Below, piece by piece: positions 1-8,657 of a DNA stretch of 21,739 bases. The notes beneath the pieces are model-generated. The model saw nothing but the letters and a program-made list of their open reading frames with translations. It was not told the DNA's origin and did no database searches. Each line of letters starts with the position of its first letter. Within the stretch, counting starts at the first letter, position 1. A program made the translations under genes and the position numbers. Origin of the DNA: CAYSAA01 sp964428905 (GTDB taxonomy: Bacteria > Atribacterota > Phoenicimicrobiia > Phoenicimicrobiales > Stramentimicrobiaceae); the NCBI GenBank assembly GCA_964428905.1, contig CAYSAA010000056.1:1-21739 (forward strand), in the 5' to 3' direction.

Positions 1-1
1 T

Positions 2-262
2 AAAGCAGTTGGTACCTTCAATACTGAAGATCAACTGGTATATTATGTACAGAAAGGTGACCCGAAAGGAATCCTTCCCTTAATCAATGAAGGATTGAAT
101 AAGGTCCAGATGACACCCATCTGGGATAACCTGGTAAAGGCTTATTTTGCCGGAGACCTCAATAAGATCAGCGACTGTTATGCCCAGCATGGTAAACTAT
201 TAGAAGATGAAGATCTGGAATCCTATGCCCAAAACCTGGCTGAATGCATGACAAGTCAATAA
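2..262 (+). CDS. Solute-binding protein of an ABC transporter, C-terminal part (partial)
   Basis: This open frame enters from the left edge and ends at a TAA; only the last 86 residues are present. The text TFNTEDQLVYYVQKGDP followed by INEGLNKVQ resembles the end of family-3 extracellular solute-binding proteins, where a 'YYVQKGDP' type strand is followed by a helix that assesses the remaining lobe. Such proteins capture amino acids or similar small solutes outside the membrane and deliver them to an ABC permease. A rho-independent terminator follows about 50 bases downstream, so this is the last gene of its transcript. The next gene encodes a secreted dipeptidase on the same strand, which would suit amino-acid uptake, but the terminator separates them. 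The family assignment rests on a short fragment. Confidence 0.55.
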   Translation, partial: KAVGTFNTEDQLVYYVQKGDPKGILPLINEGLNKVQMTPIWDNLVKAYFAGDLNKISDCYAQHGKLLEDEDLESYAQNLAECMTSQ

Positions 263-310
263 TCATTACCTAATTTTATCGAATGACAGATATTTAGCCG
301 GCTTATTAAG

Positions 311-360
311 AGTCTCGTCTCTGAAAAAACGAGAAGTATTTTTGAGGCGAGATTCTTTTA
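311..360 (+). terminator. Rho-independent terminator after the solute-binding protein gene
   Basis: Arms AGTCTCGTCTC (311-321) and GAGGCGAGATT (344-354) pair over 11 positions, two of them G-T wobbles. The loop is 22 nt and the second arm is followed by CTTTTA. It sits about 50 nt past the stop codon of the upstream gene and before the Shine-Dalgarno sequence of the next gene. Confidence 0.7.
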
Positions 361-396
361 AAAAATGAAGATTAATTTCAATAAAAAGGAGGAGTT

Positions 397-1866
397 ATGA
401 TACTTCAATCCCCGAATACAAAACGAATTCGATTTTATTCCATTTTCACGATCATCCTGTTATTGCTGTTTCTTTCTTTTAGCCTTGCCTCTTATGCCAA
501 ATGCACGTTTCTCATTGCCGGGAAGGAGGCAACACAGGACGGTTCCATACTGATTGCCCGAAATGAAGACCTGGAAGGCGGCTGGGCAAAACACATTGTG
601 ATTAATCCTACCACTGAATATAAAAAGGGTGAAACCATTACCTCGAAGAATGGATTTGTCTGGGAATTGCCGGAAAAAACGCTGAAATATGTATCCGTTC
701 AGGACTGCCTGCCCACCTATGGCATTTACCATGAATGTGCCATTAATTCAGAGCAAGTAGCTGTCAGTGCGACCACGACCGCGCATCAGAACGAAAGGGC
801 AAAAGAAGCAGATCCATTAATTGAAGAAGGCATCGGTGAGAATATCATTACAACCCTGGTGGCACAGAAAGCAAGGACTGCCCTGGAAGGTGTACAGATG
901 GTTGGTCGTATGGTGGAGACCAAGGGAGCCAGCGAATCATTCGGTATGGCCATCGGGGACCCGAATGAAGTCTGGCTGCTGGAAGTTGGCGGTGGGCATC
1001 ACTGGGTTGCCGTGAAAGTGCCTGATAATTCCTACTTTGTCGGTGCCAATGCCTTACGTATCGGAGAAGTAAATCTTACAGATACGGAAAATTACCTCGG
1101 CTCGGCTGATCTGATTGATTTTGCCATTGATCATCAGCTTTATGACCCTAATTGCGGCGAACCCTTCCACTTTGCCAAAGCCTACGGAACAGCTGAAGCT
1201 TATCAAGTAAGAAATTACCGCAGGGTATGGGGTGGTCTAAATTACTTTACACCTTCGACTCAATGGAATCCTGAAACAAAAAATTACCCTCTGTTTAACA
1301 AGCCGGATAAAAAAATCAGCCTGGAGGAGGCTATGAATTTTATGCGCTACCACTACCAGGGTACAGAATATGACTCCGTGCAGGTGAATACGGATGAACG
1401 GGGCATCGGCACTTTCGGCACCATTGAATCCCATGTCCTGCAAATCCGGGATTGGCTTCCTGATGAACTGGGGGGTATACAATGGATTGCCCTGTCAACA
1501 CCCCTAGCCAGCCCTTTTATTCCCTATTATGTAGGCCTAGAGGAATTGCCGGCCATTTATCAGGCAGGTTCTGATTACTATGATGACCAGTCGGCTTACT
1601 GGGCTTTTCGAACACTGGCGATTCTCAGCGCCAGTGATTTTGAGGGGAAAGGCCAGGAGATTCTGGCAAACTGGCAGAATTTTGAAGAGCAGCAATTCAC
1701 CAGACAACCCTACCTGGAAAAAATAGTTCAGCAACTAATGGAAAATGACAAGCGAGAAATTGCCATCGACATGCTTAATCAATATTCTAATGGGCAATGC
1801 CTGATTGCCTTGCATAAAGCCTATCAGTTAAAAAAAGATTATTTCACACAAATGAGCAATGAGTAA
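397..1866 (+). CDS. Secreted dipeptidase, peptidase family C69
   Basis: The 489-residue protein has a basic N-terminus and a hydrophobic signal segment (about residues 10-34) ending in SYAK, followed by Cys36. In family C69 (PepD-type dipeptidases, Ntn-hydrolase fold) the nucleophile is a cysteine near the mature N-terminus. The text around it, CTFLIAGKEATQDGS then ARNEDL, matches that family's start, as do later stretches such as GMAIGDPNEVWLLEVGGGHHW and NYRRVWGGLNYF. The length is usual for the family. It probably cleaves dipeptides outside the cytoplasmic membrane. The start is fixed by AAGGAGG (386-392), 4 nt before the ATG. The signal segment ends just before the Cys, so export and exposure of the nucleophile may be coupled (inference). 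No partner gene follows; the next gene is convergent. Confidence 0.88.
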   Translation: MILQSPNTKRIRFYSIFTIILLLLFLSFSLASYAKCTFLIAGKEATQDGSILIARNEDLEGGWAKHIVINPTTEYKKGETITSKNGFVWELPEKTLKYVSVQDCLPTYGIYHECAINSEQVAVSATTTAHQNERAKEADPLIEEGIGENIITTLVAQKARTALEGVQMVGRMVETKGASESFGMAIGDPNEVWLLEVGGGHHWVAVKVPDNSYFVGANALRIGEVNLTDTENYLGSADLIDFAIDHQLYDPNCGEPFHFAKAYGTAEAYQVRNYRRVWGGLNYFTPSTQWNPETKNYPLFNKPDKKISLEEAMNFMRYHYQGTEYDSVQVNTDERGIGTFGTIESHVLQIRDWLPDELGGIQWIALSTPLASPFIPYYVGLEELPAIYQAGSDYYDDQSAYWAFRTLAILSASDFEGKGQEILANWQNFEEQQFTRQPYLEKIVQQLMENDKREIAIDMLNQYSNGQCLIALHKAYQLKKDYFTQMSNE

Positions 1867-1870
1867 GGTT

Positions 1871-1893
1871 CAATATCAGGGGAGAGGATATTG
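1871..1893 (+). repeat. Small stem-loop just after the dipeptidase gene
   Basis: CAATATC (1871-1877) and GATATTG (1887-1893) are perfect 7-bp inverted arms around a 9-nt purine loop, AGGGGAGAG. There is no T-run after it, so it is not a classic terminator. The loop is Shine-Dalgarno-like and the right arm ends in TTG, which opens a 22-codon frame (1891-1959). Confidence 0.35.
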
Positions 1894-1979
1894 GCAAAAA
1901 TTATCATCCCCGAAGGCACTCCTGAGAAAAAGAGAAGCCTGATTAAAAAAAATAGATAAATCATTTTTAATTCTTTAAG

Positions 1980-2023
1980 ATATACCTTTTGCTCATTTAC
2001 ACGCTAATTTAGATTAGGTATAT
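1980..2023. repeat. Nested inverted repeats between convergent genes
   Basis: ATATACC (1980-1986) and GGTATAT (2017-2023) are perfect 7-bp arms. A second inverted repeat, CTAAT (2004-2008) with ATTAG (2013-2017), lies inside and shares one base with the outer right arm. The region lies between the 3' ends of the dipeptidase and the AroE-like gene. It lacks a T-run on either strand, so a terminator role is only possible, not shown. Confidence 0.3.
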
Positions 2024-2080
2024 AGTGACCAAGTTTGCTGGTGTTATTGGTATTTGTTGAACCAAAATATTTTCTTCAAA

Positions 2081-2890
2081 TTAAAATAATCTTTTTTCCA
2101 TCATCTCTAACGGGGCATCATACCCAGAAAACAATTTGAATTGAAAGGCACCTTGAAAAAGCAACATTTTTAATCCGGTAATAACTCGGCAATGCTTTTG
2201 TTCAGCTTTTTTAATTAACAAAGTGTGCCAAGGATTAATAACCACATCCATGACTATTTTCCCCTCTTTCAAGATATGGTCAGGGATGATTGAATCATTC
2301 ATATCTGGATAAGAACCAACCGGGGTTGCATTAATTAAAATATCATAGTCTCTGATTTGCGCTAAGTCCTCCAAATTGCCACCCAGTTCTAATCCAAACT
2401 GTTCTGCTATTTTTTTTGCTCGTTCAACTGAGCGATTATAAATAAATACTTTCCCTCCAGAAAATTTCATTCCATAAGCAATTGCTTTCCCTGCACCTCC
2501 TGCTCCAGTAAGGATTATTTTTTTGTCTTTGATCGTAATTTCCTGTTCAATTGCCTGTACAGCTCCAATCCAGTCAGAATTATAACCAATTAAATGATTT
2601 TCTTTATTTAATATCGTATTAACTGCTCCAATATCCCGGGCAATGGGATCTATTTCATCAAGAAATTTGATAACTTCTTCCTTATAAGGTTTTGAAACAC
2701 TGACCCCTTTTATACCTAACCCTCGAATCCCCCAAACGGCATCTTGTAAATGTTTTTTCTCAGGCTCAAAAGCCACATAAACAAAATTTAGCCCTAATGC
2801 TTCAAAACCTGCATTATGCATCAGTGGTGATTTTGTCATACGATTAGGATTGGCTAGTGAGGCACAGACAATGGTTCTGGCATCTATCAT
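2081..2890 (-). CDS. Shikimate/quinate dehydrogenase-like oxidoreductase (AroE family)
   Basis: The 269-residue protein has the AroE fold in full. The N-terminal substrate domain carries T19-K-S21 (the SxS position of AroE), catalytic Lys70 in KPYKEE, Asn91 in GAVNT and catalytic Asp106 in YNSDW. The Rossmann domain has GAGGAG (119-124) and YNRS (141-144), the pattern linked to NADP(H) in this family. Gln246 sits near the end. Known AroE enzymes reduce 3-dehydroshikimate; relatives oxidise quinate or shikimate. Here the substrate loop reads GVSVSKPYK where E. coli AroE has NVTVPFK, so both the Asn and Thr that contact substrate are Ser. It is the last gene of the GRE operon, 109 nt after the activase gene, with AGGAG 12 nt before the ATG, a long spacing. 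The context suggests a catabolic paralog acting on a hydroxylated ring or acid rather than the biosynthetic enzyme; that is inference. Confidence 0.82.
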   Translation of the reverse strand: MIDARTIVCASLANPNRMTKSPLMHNAGFEALGLNFVYVAFEPEKKHLQDAVWGIRGLGIKGVSVSKPYKEEVIKFLDEIDPIARDIGAVNTILNKENHLIGYNSDWIGAVQAIEQEITIKDKKIILTGAGGAGKAIAYGMKFSGGKVFIYNRSVERAKKIAEQFGLELGGNLEDLAQIRDYDILINATPVGSYPDMNDSIIPDHILKEGKIVMDVVINPWHTLLIKKAEQKHCRVITGLKMLLFQGAFQFKLFSGYDAPLEMMEKRLF

Positions 2891-2999
2891 CAGCTTTATA
2901 CACTCCTATATTTATAGTTTTCTTCCCTGGTTTTTATCAACAAATTTGATTTCGATTATGATCAATTGTAAATTAGATTGGGCTGGTTTATATAAATTA

Positions 3000-3938
3000 T
3001 TAATAATCGATGATTTCAACTTTAAAACCATGCTTTCTTAAACGATTACGATATTGTGAAATTTCATTTTTGGTAGGCTTTTCTAAAAAATTTAATGGAT
3101 AATTTCTCCCTAACATCTTATATTTTTTCTCACCGTAAAAATGATAAGGCAAAAGATCAATCTTTTTAAAACGAATCTTTTTCAAAAAATTAGTTAGAAG
3201 TGATAAATTTTCATCATCATCATTGATACCTGGTATAACAGGAATGCGAATGACAATTTGATTTGTTTCTTTTTGTAACTTTGTTAAATTATTTAATATT
3301 AAATCATTTTGTACACCAGTATACTGAAGATGCTTATCATTATTCATGATTTTTAAATCATAAAAAAATATATCTGTATAAGGTATGATTGCTTTTATAC
3401 TAGACCATGAAGCAAACCCGGCTGTTTCAACCACTGTATGTAGGCCACGAATATGACATTCTTCTAACAATTTTTTCAAAAAATTTGCTTGAAACAATGG
3501 CTCACCCCCTGAAATAGTAACACCTCCCCGAGAGGTCTTATAAAATTCTTTATCTTTTTCCACAATGTTTATAATTTGATCAATGCTCATTTTTTCTCCC
3601 TTTAACTGCATAGCTTTGGTTGGACAATTCTGACTACAATTACCGCAATGCTGGCATAATGAACGAATCATTACAATCTGATTATTTTTCTTCACAACAG
3701 CTCGATGAGGACAAACATCGATACAGGTTCCGCACTGTATACAAATTTCTTCGTTATAAATAATTTCCGGATGAGGGAGTTGGGATTCCGGATTAGCGCA
3801 CCAAGAACAATGTAGAGGGCATCCTTTTAAAAAGATGATAGTCCTAATACCGGGACCATCATGTAAGGAAAATCGTTGAATATCAAATATCAAACCATAT
3901 TTTTCCTGCTTATTTTTTGAAGTCCCTACTTTTTCCAT
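3000..3938 (-). CDS. Glycyl radical enzyme activating enzyme (radical SAM)
   Basis: The 312-residue protein would install the glycyl radical on the GRE encoded just upstream. The radical SAM cluster motif is C40-x3-C44-x2-C47 in KGCPLHCSWC. It follows the typical DGPGIRT stretch (27-33) that opens GRE activases. A two-cluster ferredoxin insert follows: C66/C69/C72/C76 and C95/C98/C101/C105. This insert is typical of activases for non-PFL GREs such as glycerol, choline or benzylsuccinate enzymes, and absent from PFL activase. TISGGEP (141-147) is the SAM-binding region. The ATG overlaps the GRE stop codon by one base (TAATG), pointing to translational coupling and a one-to-one pair. The length fits the family. 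Confidence 0.93.
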   Translation of the reverse strand: MEKVGTSKNKQEKYGLIFDIQRFSLHDGPGIRTIIFLKGCPLHCSWCANPESQLPHPEIIYNEEICIQCGTCIDVCPHRAVVKKNNQIVMIRSLCQHCGNCSQNCPTKAMQLKGEKMSIDQIINIVEKDKEFYKTSRGGVTISGGEPLFQANFLKKLLEECHIRGLHTVVETAGFASWSSIKAIIPYTDIFFYDLKIMNNDKHLQYTGVQNDLILNNLTKLQKETNQIVIRIPVIPGINDDDENLSLLTNFLKKIRFKKIDLLPYHFYGEKKYKMLGRNYPLNFLEKPTKNEISQYRNRLRKHGFKVEIIDY

Positions 3939-6328
3939 TACAATTCAGCTGCATTCCTGGCAATAATTGAATCTTGGGCTTTTTTAGAAAGTTCAATGAA
4001 AATAGCACTATAACCTGCTACACGAACCACCAAATCACGGTATTTTTCGGGATTTTTCTGTGCATCTTGCAAAATATCTGAAGAAATAACATTAAACTGC
4101 CAATGAAAACCACCTAATTGTACAAAACTTTGCAGAAGTTGGACAAATTTTTCTATTCCCACCTTATTCTTTAGCAGCGTTGACGTTAAGCGCTGATTAA
4201 CAATGACACCATTAATGGCTTTTCCCAGTTCCACTTTTGTAACTGACTTCAAAGCAGCAGTTGGACCTGAGTGTGAGCGACCATACATAGGAGATAAGCC
4301 GTCCGATAAAGGTTCCCCGGACTTCCTTCCATCCGGTGTTGCTCCTGTCTTATTCCCCAAACCAATCTGAGCAGTAACAGAATAAAGGGCAGGAATAAAT
4401 TTTCCACCTCTAAAATTTCTATATTTTTCAAGTTGTTTAAAATAAGTACTGGTTAAGAAAACAACTAAATCATCAACCTCATCTTCGTCATTACCAAATT
4501 TTGGTAGACGATTAATGATATATTGTCTCAGAATTTCCTCATCCTTAAAATTTTGATTGAGTATATCGCGGAATTCTTTTAATGTTTTCTTCTTTTCTTG
4601 AAAAATAATCCTTTTCACAGCCATCAAGGAATCTCCTGTTGTGGCAGCACCCACACCAACCGGACCGGTGAAATTGTATTTCGCTCCACCCTGTGTAACA
4701 TCCTTACCCTTGTCAATACACCCGGGAACTAAAAGAGAAACAAAGGGTAACGGTACTAAATCTTGATGAACTATATCAGTATAATTGGCTTCAGCTACCT
4801 GAATTTCAATTCCTCTTTTCAACATGCCTCTAAATGACCTTAAAAATTTTTCAAAGGATGTAATCTTATCCATCCCTTCAGGTGTCAGACCAGAAGGTCC
4901 CCCTGATAATGCACACTTACCGTCATTGAGCGTTAATTCTAATATTTTGGCAAAATTCAGATAGCCGCCATTTGATCTAGCCCACATCCCTTTGACAGCA
5001 ATTTCATCGCAACCTACTGGAATATAGTTCCTTGCTTCAGATAAGGTTATCTTTGAATTAATTCTTAATAAACCCGGAATGATGATTTCATCATTTAAAA
5101 GCTGGGGCATACCATTTCCATTTCCGATATTTTCAGCAACTTTTTTTAGGAAATTCTGGGGAGTTTTCTTGTGAAGGCGAACGGTAAAATTTGGTTGTCC
5201 CAGACCAACATGTTGATTTGCCACCAGACACATATAGGATAAAAGATTGGTTGAATCATATCCTTTACCATTAACACCACTAATAACTAAATTTTGACCT
5301 GAAGCATAGCCGGCATTGATTGCTGCTGCATCTTTATCATCAACTCGTATAATCTCATTAAACTTCAGCCATAAACACTCCAATAACTCCAATGCTTCAC
5401 TAATTTGCAAATTACCTTCTTTTAAATCTTTTTCAAGATAAGGATAGATATACTGATCAAATCTGCCCGGAGTAATAGAGTAACCATTTGCCTCAATCTG
5501 GGGAATTATTTGTACAAACCAAAAGGATTGCAGTGCTTCGTAAAAATTTCTGGCTGGATAATGTGGAACATGTTTACAAATTTCACTAATTTTCTCTAAT
5601 TCGGCCTTTCTCTTGATATCGTCTGTTTGTATCGACATCTCTTTAGCTAATTCTGAATAACGATTAGCAAAAACCACCACTGCATCACAAATTATTTCTC
5701 CTGCTCTATAAAACTCCTCAGAATAGAGGAAGTCCGGATCAGTTAGGTCTAATTTAGCTTTTCTTTGTTTTATCTCTTTTTTTAGTCCTGAAAATCCTAT
5801 ATTTAAAATTCTTTCAAAATCCAGCGCTACATGACCCAGAGCGCCCCATTGATGTGTATTGGAAATCAAACCACAGTCCGTTGCTTTTTGCACCAATTGA
5901 TTTCTGCATGCTTCCAGTTTATCGCAGACTGTCTTGTTCTTCCAATAAGGATAAATATGTTCCCTAATCATTTTTTTATCTTCAGAAGAGACTTTCAGAC
6001 GGTTATGGGCTCTTGTTTCAAAATCATCAAGCTCTCTCTCCATCCAATGAACACTCATTTCAGGAAAAATTTCAGCTCCTCTTAATGTTGAGGCAGGATG
6101 CCCCGCAATTAAGGACATATCTTGAATAAAAATAGGAATTTCTGACAATATTTTTTTAAAAGCCAGAGCCCGCTTCAACAAAATTGGCTGATCTTCATAT
6201 TCTTGATAAGATTCAGTAATTAATAGCGCTCGATTAATACACATTCTGGCATCTTTTTCAATCAAATCCTTCTTGAGTATTTGTACTCTAGAAGGTATAG
6301 GTATTGCAAACAGATCTCTAATTTGCAT
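3938..6328 (-). CDS. Glycyl radical enzyme of the dehydratase/eliminase (PflD-like) type, unknown substrate
   Basis: The 796-residue protein has the hallmarks of the PFL/GRE superfamily. The C-terminal glycyl radical loop is RVAGYSAIF with Gly772. The catalytic thiyl site is VGCDEIAVKG, Cys440 with Glu442 two residues on. A single Cys rather than the Cys-Cys pair of PFL, plus the C-x-E arrangement, places it with dehydratases and related lyases such as glycerol, diol and choline enzymes. H166 in LGHVALD and the E-x-N-G-x-S segment (279-284) match substrate-pocket positions of glycerol dehydratase. Two things are odd. Asp441 stands where relatives usually have Val (GCVE). The Asp expected 14 residues after the Cys is missing; the text there is RSNGGY. 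The start is supported by GGGTG (6336-6340), 7 nt upstream. It lies between a DUF169 gene and its activase. The reaction is probably radical elimination on a hydroxylated substrate; the substrate is unknown. Confidence 0.93.
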   Translation of the reverse strand: MQIRDLFAIPIPSRVQILKKDLIEKDARMCINRALLITESYQEYEDQPILLKRALAFKKILSEIPIFIQDMSLIAGHPASTLRGAEIFPEMSVHWMERELDDFETRAHNRLKVSSEDKKMIREHIYPYWKNKTVCDKLEACRNQLVQKATDCGLISNTHQWGALGHVALDFERILNIGFSGLKKEIKQRKAKLDLTDPDFLYSEEFYRAGEIICDAVVVFANRYSELAKEMSIQTDDIKRKAELEKISEICKHVPHYPARNFYEALQSFWFVQIIPQIEANGYSITPGRFDQYIYPYLEKDLKEGNLQISEALELLECLWLKFNEIIRVDDKDAAAINAGYASGQNLVISGVNGKGYDSTNLLSYMCLVANQHVGLGQPNFTVRLHKKTPQNFLKKVAENIGNGNGMPQLLNDEIIIPGLLRINSKITLSEARNYIPVGCDEIAVKGMWARSNGGYLNFAKILELTLNDGKCALSGGPSGLTPEGMDKITSFEKFLRSFRGMLKRGIEIQVAEANYTDIVHQDLVPLPFVSLLVPGCIDKGKDVTQGGAKYNFTGPVGVGAATTGDSLMAVKRIIFQEKKKTLKEFRDILNQNFKDEEILRQYIINRLPKFGNDEDEVDDLVVFLTSTYFKQLEKYRNFRGGKFIPALYSVTAQIGLGNKTGATPDGRKSGEPLSDGLSPMYGRSHSGPTAALKSVTKVELGKAINGVIVNQRLTSTLLKNKVGIEKFVQLLQSFVQLGGFHWQFNVISSDILQDAQKNPEKYRDLVVRVAGYSAIFIELSKKAQDSIIARNAAEL

Positions 6329-6359
6329 TCGTTTTCACCCTTTTATAAAACAAACCTTC

Positions 6360-7187
6360 TTAATATTTCTCATATTCCTGTGTCCTGGGAGGAGACTGCC
6401 TTAAATCCAATCCTAGTTTTTCACCAAATGCTTTATATTGTGGTTTTAAGGGATATTCCTCTTTTAATTTATTTAACACCGGTAGTCCCCATTCATGAGC
6501 CTGCTCATAATGAATACCATCTATAAAAGCAGGCAGCATTTCGGGTATTAAAGTAAAGATAATTTCATTATCCTGAGCAAAGGCAATAATGCGATCCCCT
6601 TTACAGGGGATAGCAATATGGCACTCTCTATTTAGCATGGGAGGAACTATCGCGTAAACACATGCTGCATGACCTGAAATCTGGCAGGTAATATCTTTTC
6701 CGTCAATATAATTTCGAATAATCATAAGATAGGTAGCCATTCTTCCATCCACATGCATCATGATTAGATCAGGATAAAAGTTACAAAGATGAATAGGTGC
6801 AGAAACAATTCCTTGATATTGCCCATAAGGCAGATGAGGCATATTTTGACACCATCTTGCTCCTGCTTCTAAGGTTTTAGTACTATCAGGATAACGATGA
6901 TGACCCTCAAGGAATTCCGGAATTCGTTCAGCCAGGCCAAGACCAATTACCGGTTCGAAACACCAGTGATCTTCTTTAAACATTGCAATGGTCTCTTCGT
7001 GCCCATCTTGGGAACGAGCAAAGGACTGGCACAAAGAATATTTATGTTTCCAGTCCCTAGTGGGAATGATTGCTCCTTCCGGTGTTTCTTCCCTGTTTCT
7101 TAAAAATTTGACGGCAATGGGATGAACTCTCATTCTAAGCCATCTCTCCAATTCTTTCCCCATTTCATGCAATTCTGCTAATTTCAT
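6360..7187 (-). CDS. DUF169 family protein
   Basis: The 275-residue protein has the RMRVHPIAVKFL opening and SLCQSFARS segment seen in DUF169 (COG2043) proteins of anaerobes, whose function is not established. It holds eight cysteines, among them SLCQ, RWCQ, HLCNF and DITCQISGHAACVY. A metal or Fe-S site is possible but no standard ligand pattern is seen. There is no signal peptide or membrane segment. The start at 7187 is chosen because GAGGT (7195-7199) sits 7 nt upstream; an in-frame ATG at 7220 has no ribosome binding site. The stop is 31 nt before the GRE start, so the two are probably co-transcribed. The link to a GRE may mean a role in substrate handling or cofactor supply (inference). 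Confidence 0.75.
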   Translation of the reverse strand: MKLAELHEMGKELERWLRMRVHPIAVKFLRNREETPEGAIIPTRDWKHKYSLCQSFARSQDGHEETIAMFKEDHWCFEPVIGLGLAERIPEFLEGHHRYPDSTKTLEAGARWCQNMPHLPYGQYQGIVSAPIHLCNFYPDLIMMHVDGRMATYLMIIRNYIDGKDITCQISGHAACVYAIVPPMLNRECHIAIPCKGDRIIAFAQDNEIIFTLIPEMLPAFIDGIHYEQAHEWGLPVLNKLKEEYPLKPQYKAFGEKLGLDLRQSPPRTQEYEKY

Positions 7188-7330
7188 TATATTTACCTCA
7201 TTTAAATGAATTGAAAACATTCTAAAAAAATTTATTTTTGCCTTTGCTATTTCCTTATTTTTACAAATTTTGTCATTTTGTTAAGGTTGAATTTAAAAAA
7301 ATTAACTTATTTCACAAAATATCTTTAATA

Positions 7331-8638
7331 TTAATAGGAGAATAAGCTTGGCATAAATATCCTGGGAATAAAAAGACTTATATTAGGAAAACAAATGACA
7401 ATCAATAAAACGATTAACATGACAAACAAAAAGGCTCCAACCTCTTTCATTGCGCGCATACAATTAATACCGGCTATTTCGCTCGCAATCAAAAGACACA
7501 ATCCATAGGGTGGTGTGACCAAACCAAAGGCTAATGACATAATACCAACGATCCCAAAGTGAAGAGGATGAATGCCTACGGATTCAGCTAAGGGCTTTAA
7601 AAGCGGGCCTAATATGACGATTGCAGGCACTGAATCCATAAAAGTTCCCACAAATAAAAAAATAAGGGTGAAGAGCAATAACATAACTGTGGGAGAAGTC
7701 GTTAACGAACCAAGCGTATTTACCAAAAACTGAGGTATCTTAAAATATGCCAGCACCCATGAATAAATAGAAGCCGTTCCTACCGCAAACAGAACAAGGG
7801 AAGCCATTTTCCCTGTCTGTAATAAAAGAGGAGAAACACCTTTTAAGGGTACAGAACGAAAAATGATAAGACCAAGGATTAAAGCGTAAATAACTGCCAA
7901 CAAGGATGCTTCAGTAGGTGTAACAAAACCACCCAATATCCCTCCAATAACAATGAGCGGAGTAAAAAGTGCCAGGATTGAAGCCTTAAAACTGATGAAA
8001 AATTCCTTTAAATTAAATTTTGCCTCTATGGGATAATTTCTCTTTCGTGCATAAAAATATACCAGAATCATCTGGAATACAGCAATCATCACACCGGGTA
8101 TGAAACCTGCGAGGAATAGACCTGAAACAGAGGTGCTTAATGTTCCCCCCCATACTATCATTGTGATGCTAGGCGGTATAATAACACCCATGACTGCCGA
8201 GCAAGCCGTTACTGCCACAGTAAAGTTTTTATCGTAACCTTCTTTAACCATGGCCGGAATCAAGACACCTCCAATGCCGGCTGCATCAGCATTGGAAGAC
8301 CCGGACATCCCGGCAAATACCATGCTAACTAAAACATTGATATGTCCTAAACCACCTGGTAGCCACCCAACTAAAGACTGGGAAAAGCGAATTAATTGCT
8401 TGGTAATCCCTGATTCGTTCATGATATTAGCGGCTAACAGGAAAAAAGGAATGGCAATCAGAATAATTGTACCGTATTGAAGCATCATACGGGATAATAG
8501 CATCACAGGTGTGATGCGAGGTGTTAAAAATAAAATTGGCAAAACAGCAAAACCCAAAGAATAACTAACCGGTACTCTTAAAATGATTAGACTAATTAAA
8601 AGACCAAACATCACGATAGTCACAAAAAATGGACTCAT
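7331..8638 (-). CDS. dctM: TRAP transporter large permease subunit DctM
   Basis: The 435-residue, very hydrophobic protein has about a dozen membrane segments and typical DctM features: the SGSSNADAAGIGGVLIP stretch, VTACSAVMGVIIPPS and LVTPPYGLCL. It is the channel-forming subunit of a tripartite ATP-independent transporter in the cytoplasmic membrane, driving sodium- or proton-coupled uptake. It starts 19 nt after the dctQ stop, with AGGTGAG upstream of the ATG. The length matches the family. About 140 AT-rich bases separate its stop from the DUF169 gene; no convincing terminator is seen there, so read-through into the GRE genes is likely. Confidence 0.95.
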   Translation of the reverse strand: MSPFFVTIVMFGLLISLIILRVPVSYSLGFAVLPILFLTPRITPVMLLSRMMLQYGTIILIAIPFFLLAANIMNESGITKQLIRFSQSLVGWLPGGLGHINVLVSMVFAGMSGSSNADAAGIGGVLIPAMVKEGYDKNFTVAVTACSAVMGVIIPPSITMIVWGGTLSTSVSGLFLAGFIPGVMIAVFQMILVYFYARKRNYPIEAKFNLKEFFISFKASILALFTPLIVIGGILGGFVTPTEASLLAVIYALILGLIIFRSVPLKGVSPLLLQTGKMASLVLFAVGTASIYSWVLAYFKIPQFLVNTLGSLTTSPTVMLLLFTLIFLFVGTFMDSVPAIVILGPLLKPLAESVGIHPLHFGIVGIMSLAFGLVTPPYGLCLLIASEIAGINCMRAMKEVGAFLFVMLIVLLIVICFPNISLFIPRIFMPSLFSY

Positions 8639-8657
8639 CCTACTATCTCACCTTTCC

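Noticed and set aside
3938..6328. Annotation of the GRE as pyruvate formate-lyase.
   Set aside because: It lacks the adjacent Cys-Cys pair of PFL, has the Cys-x-Glu site of lyases, and its activase has the two-cluster ferredoxin insert not found in PFL activase.
7188..7220. An upstream start for the DUF169 protein at 7220.
   Set aside because: No Shine-Dalgarno sequence precedes it, while GAGGT sits 7 nt before the ATG at 7187.
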